A stretch of DNA of 14,549 bases, from NCBI GenBank assembly GCA_002347965.1, contig DDYN01000006.1, positions 1-14,549 of the forward strand, read 5' to 3'. The position numbers were made by a program, and so were the translations under genes. How positions within the stretch are numbered: the stretch's first letter is position 1; every line of letters begins with the position of its first letter. This DNA comes from UBA2233 sp002347965 [NCBI: Nitrospirae bacterium UBA2233] (lineage in GTDB: Bacteria; UBA2233). Positions 6,550-14,460 of the stretch are shown here, in pieces. The notes under the pieces are model-generated. The model was not told where the DNA came from, ran no database searches, and saw only the letters and a list, made by a program, of their open reading frames with translations.

Positions 6550-7515
6550 TTGGTAGCCAACATTCCAGTGCGCGTCGCATTTTTTGGAACACCAGAACCG
6601 GCAGCCAGACTGCTAGATGCCTTGCTAAGGGGAGGCTATGAGGTCGCCCCGGTGGTAACGGCCGAGGACAAGCCAAAGGGTAGAGGCCTTCAGCTAGAAC
6701 AAAGCCCGGTCAAGCGGGTTGCGCTGAAAAGCGGCCTCACGGTGCTTACGCCCAAGAGCTTGAAAGAGCCCTCTTTCGTCGAAGCCTTTGACAGGTTCGG
6801 TGCCGATGTCGCGGTTGTTTGCGCCTATGGCCGCTTGATTCCAAAGTCCATGCTCACGGCCGTCCCCAAAGGCTTCCTGAACGTTCACTACTCGCTCCTT
6901 CCTGGGTATCGTGGGGCATCGTGCGTGCCGTATGCTATCTTATTCGGTGAAAAAACATCGGGAGTGAGCGTAATCTTGCTCGATGAAGGGCTGGATACGG
7001 GCCCCATCTTGGAGCAGCACGCCCTAGAGGTTGAACCGCAAGATACGGCGGGCACGCTGATGGAGAAGCTTACAAGACTAGCGGAGGCGCGTCTGACCCC
7101 CATTCTTCAAAGCTACCTTGAAGGAAAAACAACCCCCAAGCCTCAAGAGGGGGTAGCGAGCTACTGCCCGCTGCTCAAAAAAGAGGATGCCGCGCTCGAT
7201 TTCGGGCTTGAACCCGAAGTTTTAGTCAATTTTACCAGGGCCATGCACCCATGGCCCAAGGCCTACTGTTTTTGGAAAAACGAGCGAATCGTCGTGCACC
7301 GAGCGAGGGCAGAAACCATGAACGACCCTTCTCTTCTTTCGGCCCCGATAGGAGCGGCCGTAAAAACGGGCAATACGCTCGGAATCGTGGCCAAGGGGGG
7401 ACTATTTGTCCCAGAGCTACTCCAGCGGGAGGGCCGGAAGGTCGTGGACAACGCGGCGTTCTTGAGGGGGTTTCCCGAGATCCTAGGCGCGCTCCTCACG
7501 GGGACAACGTCATGA
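6550..7515 (+). CDS. fmt: Methionyl-tRNA formyltransferase
   Basis: It transfers formyl from 10-formyl-tetrahydrofolate to Met-tRNA-fMet for translation start. It has 321 aa, normal for the family. The N-terminal domain starts VAFFGTPEPAARLL. EDKPKGRGLQL (about 40-50) is the tRNA-contacting loop region. The folate-binding and catalytic core has NVHYSLLPGYRGAS (Asn111, His113) and LLDEGLDTGPIL (Asp149). The C-terminal tRNA-binding domain follows from about 215 (VNFTRAMHPWPKAY). The start is a TTG at 6550 with a weak AGG just upstream; GTG at 6568 is an alternative but would trim the first strand. Its end overlaps rpe by ATGA. Confidence 0.95.
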   Translation: MVANIPVRVAFFGTPEPAARLLDALLRGGYEVAPVVTAEDKPKGRGLQLEQSPVKRVALKSGLTVLTPKSLKEPSFVEAFDRFGADVAVVCAYGRLIPKSMLTAVPKGFLNVHYSLLPGYRGASCVPYAILFGEKTSGVSVILLDEGLDTGPILEQHALEVEPQDTAGTLMEKLTRLAEARLTPILQSYLEGKTTPKPQEGVASYCPLLKKEDAALDFGLEPEVLVNFTRAMHPWPKAYCFWKNERIVVHRARAETMNDPSLLSAPIGAAVKTGNTLGIVAKGGLFVPELLQREGRKVVDNAAFLRGFPEILGALLTGTTS

Positions 7516-8201
7516 CGCTATTCCCCGAACTTAGCGTCTCGATTCTCGATGCGGACCTTTTGTCGCTCAAAGACTCGCTTTCGGTGCTCGAGAAAACCCG
7601 AGTCGTGGGGTCTATTCATTTAGACGTCATGGATGGCCATTTTGTGCCCAACTTGACGCTCGGCCCCAAGGTGGCAAAAGACCTGAAGGCCCACACCTCG
7701 CTGCCGATTAGTGCGCATTTGATGGTCAGCAACCCCGACCCCCTTTTGGAGCCGTTTGCTCAAGCCGGGGTGTCCGCCATAAGCGTGCACCAAGAGGCAT
7801 GTCCTCACCTGCACAGGACGCTTTCGACCATTCATGCGCTCGGGCTTAAGGCGGGCGTCGCCCTAAACCCAGCTACGCCCGTTTGCACGCTCGAAGAGGT
7901 CCTTCCCGTCGTAGATTCCGTGCTTATCATGAGCGTGAACCCTGGGTTCGGGGGGCAAGGGTTTATCCCCGAGATGCTAGAGAAAATCCAAAAGCTCAAA
8001 AGACTCCTCAAAGGAACGCCAAGGCCCATCCGGGTTGCCGTAGACGGCGGAATCAAGGCCACCAACGCCCCGGAGGTCCTCAAGGCTGGGGCCGATGCGC
8101 TGATCGTGGGGTCTAGTCTGTTCGCTGCAAACCTCCCGCTCGCCGGTGCCCTTGAAACCTTCGAGGAAGTTTTTCGCAGGATCGGAAACCACGAGCCCTG
8201 A
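7512..8201 (+). CDS. rpe: Ribulose-phosphate 3-epimerase
   Basis: It interconverts ribulose 5-phosphate and xylulose 5-phosphate in the pentose phosphate or Calvin pathway as a TIM-barrel metalloenzyme. The length, 229 aa, is normal. Metal and catalytic residues are seen: HLDVMDGHFVPN (His36, Asp38), SAHLMV (His69) and VAVDGGI (Asp178). MSVNPGFGGQGF (140-151) is the family signature and GSSLF binds phosphate. The ATG at 7512 overlaps the fmt stop as ATGA, with GGGGA 7 nt upstream. The same frame stays open back to 7251, but those residues fall inside fmt and have no family match. It is the last gene of the plus-strand cluster before the moaA promoter. Confidence 0.96.
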   Translation: MTLFPELSVSILDADLLSLKDSLSVLEKTRVVGSIHLDVMDGHFVPNLTLGPKVAKDLKAHTSLPISAHLMVSNPDPLLEPFAQAGVSAISVHQEACPHLHRTLSTIHALGLKAGVALNPATPVCTLEEVLPVVDSVLIMSVNPGFGGQGFIPEMLEKIQKLKRLLKGTPRPIRVAVDGGIKATNAPEVLKAGADALIVGSSLFAANLPLAGALETFEEVFRRIGNHEP

Positions 8202-8209
8202 ATACGGGT

Positions 8210-8238
8210 TTGTACAACTCGATGAATTTTCGTATACT
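8210..8238 (+). promoter_or_regulatory. Strong sigma-70-type promoter candidate for moaA
   Basis: TTGTAC (8210-8215) and TATACT (8233-8238) are exactly 17 bp apart, starting just after the rpe stop. Transcription would start near 8245 and give a leader of about 42 nt. This is the best promoter match in the window and sets moaA apart from the cluster upstream. Confidence 0.65.
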
Positions 8239-8248
8239 GCACGTGCAG
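8237..8248. promoter_or_regulatory. Perfect 12-bp palindrome over moaA promoter (operator candidate)
   Basis: CTGCACGTGCAG is a perfect palindrome that overlaps the last two bases of the -10 element and the expected start point. A dimeric repressor bound here would block transcription. The palindrome is seen; a regulator is inferred, and none is encoded nearby. Confidence 0.45.
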
Positions 8249-8286
8249 GGCATACAAATTACCGGCTGCCCAAAAAGGGGGGGGTG

Positions 8287-9303
8287 ATGCTGCAGGATCG
8301 CCTAGGGCGGGAATTACGAGACTTACGAATCTCCGTAACGGACCGGTGCAACTTTCGGTGCGTCTACTGCATGCCAGAAGGGGACTATGTAGGACTGGAC
8401 CGCTCGGAAATCTTAAGGTTGGAGGAGATCGAAAGGCTTGCCAAGATCTTCGTAAGACTTGGCGTCCGAGACGTTAAGCTAACCGGCGGGGAACCCCTCG
8501 TGAGGAAGGGGGTCGAAAGGCTCATCGCCCGTTTGTGCGCCATTCAAGGGGTTGAGGACCTGAGCCTCACGACAAACGGGTCGTTGCTCAAAAACCACGC
8601 AAAACCACTGTTCAAAGCCGGCCTTAGAAGGCTCAACATAAGCCTCGACACGCTGGACAATGAAATGTTTCAGGCTATTACGGCCAGAGGATCGCTTAAA
8701 TCCGTGCTCGATGGCATATTTGCGGCCAAAGAGGCCGGTTTTTCGCCCGTCAAGCTAAACACGGTGATTCGGAAGGACCTCAACGCCGATCAAATCGTCC
8801 CGATTGCCCGCTTTGGGCGGCAACATGGGTTTGAAGTTCGCTTCATCGAGTTCATGGACACTGGCAACGGAAACGGCTGGGACCCGTCCAAGCTGCTGGA
8901 AAAGGCCCAAATCCTCGAGATTCTCGCTTCGGCCGGGTTTTCTTTGGTTTCTAAGGGCAGGCATTATAAAAATACCCCAGCGGTCTCTTTTAAAACCTTG
9001 GACGGCTCGCTCAAGCTCGGGATAATCGCGTCGGTGAGCGAACCCTTTTGTCAGGGGTGCACGAGGGCTAGGCTGACAGCCGACGGCAAGCTCGTCACGT
9101 GCCTGTTCGCGAGCATGGGGTTCGATTTGAAGAGGGTTCTTCGCTCGGGCGCTGGCGACGAGGAGATTTCTTCAGCCATTTCCAGGGTGTGGGAAGGGCG
9201 TACCGATCGGTATTCAGAAGAACGGCTCGAAAGGCTTCGGTCGGGGAAAAGCCCTTTTGACCCTAAAGAACAGAAGCTTGAGATGGTTCGTCTGGGGGGC
9301 TAG
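8287..9303 (+). CDS. moaA: GTP 3',8-cyclase MoaA (molybdenum cofactor biosynthesis)
   Basis: This radical SAM enzyme makes 3',8-cyclo-7,8-dihydro-GTP, the first step toward molybdopterin. It has 338 aa, typical length. TDRCNFRCVYCMPEG holds the SAM cluster cysteines (Cys21, Cys25, Cys28), and KLTGGEPL is the SAM-contacting GGEP motif. The second 4Fe-4S cluster is bound by Cys255, Cys258 and Cys272 in FCQGCTRARLTADGKLVTC. The C-terminus ends in Gly-Gly, as needed for activity in MoaA. The ATG at 8287 directly follows an eight-G run that serves as ribosome site. A GTG at 8284 is also in frame, and the frame extends to 8146 without family match. No moaC, moaD, moaE or mog is in the window. Its end overlaps coaX, which converges. 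Confidence 0.96.
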   Translation: MLQDRLGRELRDLRISVTDRCNFRCVYCMPEGDYVGLDRSEILRLEEIERLAKIFVRLGVRDVKLTGGEPLVRKGVERLIARLCAIQGVEDLSLTTNGSLLKNHAKPLFKAGLRRLNISLDTLDNEMFQAITARGSLKSVLDGIFAAKEAGFSPVKLNTVIRKDLNADQIVPIARFGRQHGFEVRFIEFMDTGNGNGWDPSKLLEKAQILEILASAGFSLVSKGRHYKNTPAVSFKTLDGSLKLGIIASVSEPFCQGCTRARLTADGKLVTCLFASMGFDLKRVLRSGAGDEEISSAISRVWEGRTDRYSEERLERLRSGKSPFDPKEQKLEMVRLGG

Positions 9304-10094
9304 GGTCTTAATCCTTCTTCTTCTTGCTTTGACCTATTTTTTAAGAACAGCATTCTTAAGCCCTTCAACGTAAGCAGCTCGTCGACCTGCTCGATCATTT
9401 TGGTGTGCGAAGCAATCAGCTGGGCAAACCCCCCCGTGGCGATGACTGGGCATGGGGCACCCAGTTCTTTAAAGATTCGCACAAGCATGCCTTCGACCAT
9501 CGAAGCGTAGCCGTACACAAGCCCCGACTGGATGTGCTCGATGGTATTCTTCCCGATGACACGTCCCGCCTTTTCCAGCTCTACCCTTGGAAGCTTGGAT
9601 GTCCGCTTAAAGAGGGCTTCGGCCGAGATGCCGATGCCCGGGGCGATGACGCCGCCTAGATACTCTCCCCGTTCCGAGATGACGTCGAACGTCGTGGCCG
9701 TGCCGAAATCGACGACAATACAGGCCCGATGGAACCTTTCGTAGGCCGCGACGGCGTTGACGATCCTGTCCGCCCCAACCTCTTTTGGGTTGTCAACAAG
9801 CAATGCAATACCCGTTTTCACGCCGCTTTCCACGAACAACGGCTTTAGGCCAAAGCGAACAAGGCACATTTCACGGAACGTGTCCGTGAGCGTCGGAACG
9901 ACGCTCGAGACAATCGCCCCGTCTATCCTGCTTGGGATAACCCCGGCCATCCGAAAAAATGCGTCTAGATAGACCCAGTATTCGTCCTGCGTCCGTCTAG
10001 CATCGCTCTTGAGCCTCCAGTGAAAGACAAGCTCGTCGTCCAAGAAAATACCCAAAAGGGTGTTAGTATTGCCTATATCAACTGTGAGAAGCAT
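9300..10094 (-). CDS. coaX: Type III pantothenate kinase
   Basis: It phosphorylates pantothenate with ATP, the first step of CoA synthesis; the type III enzyme is often feedback-insensitive to CoA and can need a monovalent cation. It has 264 aa, usual length. The ASKHA-fold motifs are present: DIGNTNT (6-12, phosphate 1), NPKEVGADR (102-110, pantothenate and dimer contacts, with catalytic Asp109 region), VVDFGTATTFD (127-137, phosphate 2) and GGVIAPGI (147-154). GKNTIEHIQSGLVYG follows. The start has GGAG 7 nt upstream and lies inside birA by 17 bp. It is the last gene of the minus-strand operon. Older annotation may call this family Baf transcriptional activator. Confidence 0.96.
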   Translation of the reverse strand: MLLTVDIGNTNTLLGIFLDDELVFHWRLKSDARRTQDEYWVYLDAFFRMAGVIPSRIDGAIVSSVVPTLTDTFREMCLVRFGLKPLFVESGVKTGIALLVDNPKEVGADRIVNAVAAYERFHRACIVVDFGTATTFDVISERGEYLGGVIAPGIGISAEALFKRTSKLPRVELEKAGRVIGKNTIEHIQSGLVYGYASMVEGMLVRIFKELGAPCPVIATGGFAQLIASHTKMIEQVDELLTLKGLRMLFLKNRSKQEEEGLRP

Positions 10095-10884
10095 CTTGCC
10101 GCTCCGGTATAGTTTTTACGATGTCGCCGACGCCCCGAGCCACCAAAACGCTTCCATCTTCCATTTTAAGGCAAAGTCCCCCGGACCGCTCTAGGCCAAC
10201 AGCCATAGCCCGCCGGCCGGAGACCGCAAACGCGAACTTCGATGTCTGCCCGCAGGCTGCCTGCCAGTAGGCCTCGAGAAATGCACCGTCGCCCTCTTGC
10301 TCGATGAAGCCCCAGAGGCTTACAAGCTCGCGAAGGAATGCTTGGAGGACCGCCTGCTTCGAAAACGTCCTGTCCGTCTTGAGCCAGAGCGATGTCGCCA
10401 CGGGATGGAGGTCTTCCGGGAAATCCTCCAGCGCTTGATTCAGGTTGAGCCCAACCCCGACAACGGCCATCTCGAGCTCGCTCGCCTGCGTCTTGGTGTC
10501 TAGCAGCACCCCGGCAATTTTTTTTCCGTCTAGGTACAGGTCGTTGGGCCAAACGGGGGAAACCCCCTCCACCCCGAAGGATCGGACCGTCGAAGAAAGG
10601 GCCAAAGCCGTCCAGAACGGTATCAAGAACGCCCTGCAGGCATCGAACGGATGTTTGAATAAAAGGCTCATCCACAGCCCTTTTGGGCTTTCAGAGGCCC
10701 ATTTTCTGCCCTTTCTTCCCATCCCCGAGGCCTGAACATCGGCAACGACGACACTGCCAGAGGGTAACGAGCTTGCCCTAGAAAGCACAAAGGCCTGCGT
10801 AGAGGGCAGCGCGTCTTTCCATTCCACCCGAAACTCGGGGCACCAAAAAAAAGAGGGTGTATTAAGAACGAACGCCGCTGTCAT
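10078..10884 (-). CDS. birA: Biotin--[acetyl-CoA-carboxylase] ligase, no DNA-binding domain
   Basis: It joins biotin to carboxylase carrier proteins through biotinyl-5'-AMP. From the ATG at 10884 it has 268 aa and begins at the catalytic domain, so it is a monofunctional (group I) ligase without the winged-helix repressor domain of E. coli BirA. KDALPSTQ (23-30) is the domain start and VQASGMGRKGRKWASE (50-65) the nucleotide loop. VWPNDLYLDGKKIAGVLLDT (111-130) includes the conserved Lys of KKIAG, and VVGVGLNLNQ follows. The C-terminal SH3-like domain is present (GLERSGGLCLKMEDGS). The frame stays open to 10983, deep inside valS, but those residues have no match. The chosen start overlaps valS by 23 bp; an AGGA lies 12 nt upstream. 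One loop position is unusual (see findings). Confidence 0.93.
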   Translation of the reverse strand: MTAAFVLNTPSFFWCPEFRVEWKDALPSTQAFVLSRASSLPSGSVVVADVQASGMGRKGRKWASESPKGLWMSLLFKHPFDACRAFLIPFWTALALSSTVRSFGVEGVSPVWPNDLYLDGKKIAGVLLDTKTQASELEMAVVGVGLNLNQALEDFPEDLHPVATSLWLKTDRTFSKQAVLQAFLRELVSLWGFIEQEGDGAFLEAYWQAACGQTSKFAFAVSGRRAMAVGLERSGGLCLKMEDGSVLVARGVGDIVKTIPERQDASHS

Positions 10885-13546
10885 GGTCTTGAATTGTCCT
10901 GATGTGCTCCAGAGCCGAATCGCGCTTTTTGGAAAGCAATTCCATACGCTCGATATGTTCGGAAATAACCAAAGCGGGTGCATGCTCCCTGAAGCCTTGG
11001 TTTTCCAGGCGTGCCTTCAAAACCTTGATTTCACCCTCGACCTTTTGGACCTCTTTGAGTAGTCTTGCCTTTTCCGCCGCGATGTCGGCGGCCTGCCTCA
11101 AAGGCCTCGCAAAAACATCCATCGTGCCATCGGATACGCGCCACCAAACACCTTCCGGGCCGAAACGTTCGTCCAGCCCAACAAGCTTGCAGCGCGCCAA
11201 GGATTCGATAGAAGGCTTGAGCTCAGACGCGAGCTTAAGGATAGGAACGCTTCGAATCAGGGCAAACACCTCGAGAGGCTCTGCGGGTCCAAGCCCATGC
11301 TCGCCCCTAAGGGTTCGAACCCTACCGATAAGGCCGATGACTTTGGCGAAATCTTCCGCCTTATTCTCGTCGAACGATATAGCCGAGGGATCCGGAAACC
11401 CCGCACCTTCAAACCCGTTTAAGTTGCCTACGCCGAGCGCATAAAGGTGTTCGGTGATGAACGGGATAAACGGATGCAAAAGCTTCAGCGTGCATGAGAG
11501 CGTAAAAAGGAGCGTATGCCTTGCACTCTCGGCCTTTTCATCCCCTTCGGCGCCCCGCAAAGGGATTTTGCTGAGTTCAACGTACCAGTCGCAGAGCTCG
11601 TCCCAGGTAAAGTGATAAAGCAGGTTGGCCGCCCCGCTAAAGTCGTAGGCATCCAAAAACCCGGAGGTTTTTTTTACCACGCCGCTCAACCTCGAGAGAA
11701 TCCAGTGGTCCGCCGGGTTCAAGGCGGCCGGGGGTTGAGTAAAGCAGTGCTTCACCCTCTCTGTGGTACCCGCGTTCATGAACGCGAAGCGCGCAAGGTT
11801 CCAGATTTTGTTCATGAAGGTACGGTATCCTTGAATCCTGCCTTCGGACAGCCTGATATCGCGACCTTGAACCGCAAGGATCGCGAGCGTGAAGCGTAGG
11901 GCATCCGTCCCGTACTTCTCCATCATGTCGACAGGATCGATCACGTTCCCTTTTGACTTGCTCATTTTCTGGCCGTGCTCGTCCCTGATGAGCGCATGGA
12001 TGTAGACGTCGCGGAAGGGCACGTCGCCTGTAAACTTCAGACCCATCATGATCATCCGCGCGACCCAGAAAAACAAGATGTCGAACCCCGTGACAATCGT
12101 GTCGGTCGGGTAGAATCGCGCCAACTCCAAGGTTTGACGAGGCCAGCCCAACGTCGCAAACGGCCATAGCGCCGAGCTGAACCAGGTATCTAGTACGTCC
12201 GTTTCCTCCTCAAGCCGTCCGGTTGTACAATTAGGGCAAGGATCGCCAGGCTTGCCCTCTTCTTTTAAGAATGCCGACCCACACCCCCGGCATACGAGCG
12301 CCTCGATTGGATGTCCCCAAGCGATTTGCCTGGAGATGCACCAATCTTTAATGTTGGCCATCCACTCTTCGTACGTTCGGACCCATCCTTCGGGAATAAA
12401 CCGCAAACGGCCTTCCTTGACGGCCGCAACCGCGGGCTCTGCCAGCGACTTCATTTTTACGAACCACTGACGGGACACGAGCGGCTCGATTACGCTCCCG
12501 CAGCGGTAGCACCTTCCCACGGGCACTTCGTAGGGGGCCGTCTCGACAAGAAGACCTTGCTCTTTTAAATCCTCAACAACCCGCTTTCTGGCTTCGAACC
12601 GGTCTAGTCCGAGGTATGGGCCCGGGATAATCACCTTCCCATCCTTGTCGAACACGTGGATCCCGGTCAGTCCATGCCTTTTGGCCGCTTCGAAGTCTTG
12701 AAAGTCATGGAATGGGGTAATCTTGACCGCGCCAGAGCCGAATGCCGGGTCGACGAAGGCGTCCTCAACGAGTGGGATGTCCCTGCCGACGAGCGGTAGG
12801 ACAAGCGTACCTCCTCTGTACGGCCTGTAGCGGGGGTCGTCCGGATGGACAGCCACAGCCACGTCGCCAAGCATGGTTTCCGGACGGGTCGTGGCAACTA
12901 CGACCCCGTCTCCCGCGGCCCTATCTTTGGCGGGATAACGAATGAGCCAAAGCGACCCGGCCTCGCTTTGATGGTTTACTTCTAAATCGGAAAGGGCAGT
13001 CTGGCAGCGCACGCAGAAGTTCGTAATGTAATCGCCAAGATAGACGAGACCCTCTTTAAACAGCCGTCTGAACACAGCCTGGACGGCATCCTGGAACCCC
13101 TCGTCCATCGTAAAGCGGGATCTCGAGAAATCCAACGAGGCGCCAAGCTTTTTGAGCTGGGAAAAGATCTGGTTGCCGTGCCGCTCTTTGTAGGCAAGGA
13201 TCTCGCCAATCAGCCCTTCTTTTGAGAGCGTACGAGAGTCTATGCCACGGCTTAGAAGGTCGCGCTCGACCACGAATTGCGTCGCAATGCCCGCGTGGTC
13301 AACGCCGGGCAACCAAAGGACGTCGTACCCATGAAGCCTCTTGTAGCGGGCAAGAACATCCTGGAGCGTGGCGTTCAGGGCATGTCCAATGTGCAAAAGG
13401 CCGGTGACGTTCGGCGGCGGGATGACCATAGAAAAACGGGCGGCTCCCTCGTCCAACGACGGGGAAAACCGCTTTCTTTCGCTCCAAAGCTCCTGCAGTA
13501 TAGGCTCTATCGCCAGCGGGTCGTAGCGCGTGGACAGTTCAATCAT
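10862..13546 (-). CDS. valS: Valine--tRNA ligase
   Basis: It charges tRNA-Val with valine (class I synthetase, cytoplasm). From the ATG at 13546 it has 894 aa, normal. PPPNVTGLLHIGHA gives HIGH (52-55). The editing domain CP1 follows (GDVAVAVHPDDPRY, FGSGAVKITPFHDFQDFEAAKRHGL). WISRQ-like CISRQIAWGHPIEAL and ETDVLDTWFSSALWPFATLGWP are typical of ValRS, and KMSKS is at 527-531. Two Cys pairs in the insertion (CRGC, CPNC) may bind zinc. The C-terminal coiled coil (EKARLLKEVQKVEGEIKVLKARLENQGF onward) is intact. The ATG overlaps the upstream stop as ATGA, so coupling is likely. An upstream in-frame start at 13597 adds 17 residues within the previous gene and is less likely. Confidence 0.97.
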   Translation of the reverse strand: MIELSTRYDPLAIEPILQELWSERKRFSPSLDEGAARFSMVIPPPNVTGLLHIGHALNATLQDVLARYKRLHGYDVLWLPGVDHAGIATQFVVERDLLSRGIDSRTLSKEGLIGEILAYKERHGNQIFSQLKKLGASLDFSRSRFTMDEGFQDAVQAVFRRLFKEGLVYLGDYITNFCVRCQTALSDLEVNHQSEAGSLWLIRYPAKDRAAGDGVVVATTRPETMLGDVAVAVHPDDPRYRPYRGGTLVLPLVGRDIPLVEDAFVDPAFGSGAVKITPFHDFQDFEAAKRHGLTGIHVFDKDGKVIIPGPYLGLDRFEARKRVVEDLKEQGLLVETAPYEVPVGRCYRCGSVIEPLVSRQWFVKMKSLAEPAVAAVKEGRLRFIPEGWVRTYEEWMANIKDWCISRQIAWGHPIEALVCRGCGSAFLKEEGKPGDPCPNCTTGRLEEETDVLDTWFSSALWPFATLGWPRQTLELARFYPTDTIVTGFDILFFWVARMIMMGLKFTGDVPFRDVYIHALIRDEHGQKMSKSKGNVIDPVDMMEKYGTDALRFTLAILAVQGRDIRLSEGRIQGYRTFMNKIWNLARFAFMNAGTTERVKHCFTQPPAALNPADHWILSRLSGVVKKTSGFLDAYDFSGAANLLYHFTWDELCDWYVELSKIPLRGAEGDEKAESARHTLLFTLSCTLKLLHPFIPFITEHLYALGVGNLNGFEGAGFPDPSAISFDENKAEDFAKVIGLIGRVRTLRGEHGLGPAEPLEVFALIRSVPILKLASELKPSIESLARCKLVGLDERFGPEGVWWRVSDGTMDVFARPLRQAADIAAEKARLLKEVQKVEGEIKVLKARLENQGFREHAPALVISEHIERMELLSKKRDSALEHIRTIQDHDSGVRS

Positions 13547-14460
13547 TCGTACTTGATTCGCTTTTTCATCGCCTCGTTCATACGGTACCGAACCCATGAA
13601 CGAACTTCATCCTTGGCAATCCTGTCGATCTTGCCCTTCATTTCCTTGGTAAAGCTCAAGAACACTTCGTACATTTCTTCATACAGCCTGTTTGCAAACT
13701 CTTCGAGCACCTGGCCAAGGGCTTCGTCCGCAATTTCAAGCAGCGATGTCAACGGAAGGTCTTCGAACGCTGCCCGATGACGAACCTGCGGGGGTTCGTG
13801 CTTCCATGCGGGGGCTTCGTCCACTCTTTTGTCGGGTCCGGTTCTATTGCTTGGTTCGATTTTTTTGCCGGACCACTCGTCAAGCCTGGGCTCGGATCGC
13901 TTGAGTTCAACCATACCCCAGGCCTGGCGCTCTTCGGGAGAGATATCCTCGAGCTGAGCATCGTTGAGCTGCTCGACCTCTCCTTCCCCCCCCACGTCGG
14001 ACCTCGTTGAGCTAGGGGCGGCGGGTATAGGATGAGAAAGTTCATCCAGCAAAGGCTCGCCCCTCGGGACATGCGTCTCCTTGGCCTGAGAATGCCTGGG
14101 CTGAAAGTAACGCCGCAAAACAAGCCGAAAGTCTTGAGGGTTAAGGGGGTCTAGAAGGGCCTCTTCAATCCCTAAGTCTTTCAACAGCAACGGGTCGATA
14201 TCGCCGACATCCCCCATAAGAACGACTGGAACCGACTTGAGCCGGCCCTTCTCTTTTAACGCGTGGATAAAGTCGAGCCCGCTAACCGTAGCCGAGAGCC
14301 TGTTCGAAAGGACAAAAAGGGCCGGGGGGTTGGCCACAAGGGCGTTGTACGCGGCATCCACCGTATCAAATACTTGGCCTTCTAGCTCATACTCGCTAAG
14401 CACAGAGCGGACCTGCCCTTGGAGTGTCGCATCCGGGCAAAGAACGTAAGCTTTCTTCAT
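13543..14460 (-). CDS. Degenerate receiver-domain protein with helical C-terminus
   Basis: From the ATG at 14460 it has 305 aa in three parts. Residues 1-118 resemble a CheY-like receiver (KKAYVLCPD, DAAYNALVANPPALFVLSNRL, GLDFIHALKEKGRLKSVPVVLMGD, ALLDPLNPQDFRLVLRRYF). The phospho-acceptor site is Ser52, not Asp. The switch Thr/Ser site is Gly83, and the usual Lys before Pro is Asp104. It is therefore unlikely to be phosphorylated in the normal way. About 119-230 is charged and proline-rich, probably disordered. About 235-305 is strongly helical (LLEIADEALGQVLEEFANRLYEEMYEVFLSF, ending in basic VRYRMNEAMKKRIKYE) and may mediate contacts. No known output domain is recognised. A GTG at 14469 is an alternative start with GGAG 10 nt upstream. 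It overlaps valS as ATGA, so it is expressed with translation and cofactor genes. Confidence 0.82.
   Translation of the reverse strand: MKKAYVLCPDATLQGQVRSVLSEYELEGQVFDTVDAAYNALVANPPALFVLSNRLSATVSGLDFIHALKEKGRLKSVPVVLMGDVGDIDPLLLKDLGIEEALLDPLNPQDFRLVLRRYFQPRHSQAKETHVPRGEPLLDELSHPIPAAPSSTRSDVGGEGEVEQLNDAQLEDISPEERQAWGMVELKRSEPRLDEWSGKKIEPSNRTGPDKRVDEAPAWKHEPPQVRHRAAFEDLPLTSLLEIADEALGQVLEEFANRLYEEMYEVFLSFTKEMKGKIDRIAKDEVRSWVRYRMNEAMKKRIKYE

Noticed and set aside
7251-7511. N-terminal extension of rpe
   Set aside because: These codons lie inside fmt in another frame; the epimerase family begins at the ATGA overlap at 7512.
8146-8286. N-terminal extension of moaA
   Set aside because: It includes the end of rpe, the promoter and the poly-G ribosome site; the MoaA family begins at 8287.
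10885-10983. N-terminal extension of birA that might hold a DNA-binding domain
   Set aside because: It is only 33 residues, lies within valS and lacks a winged-helix pattern.
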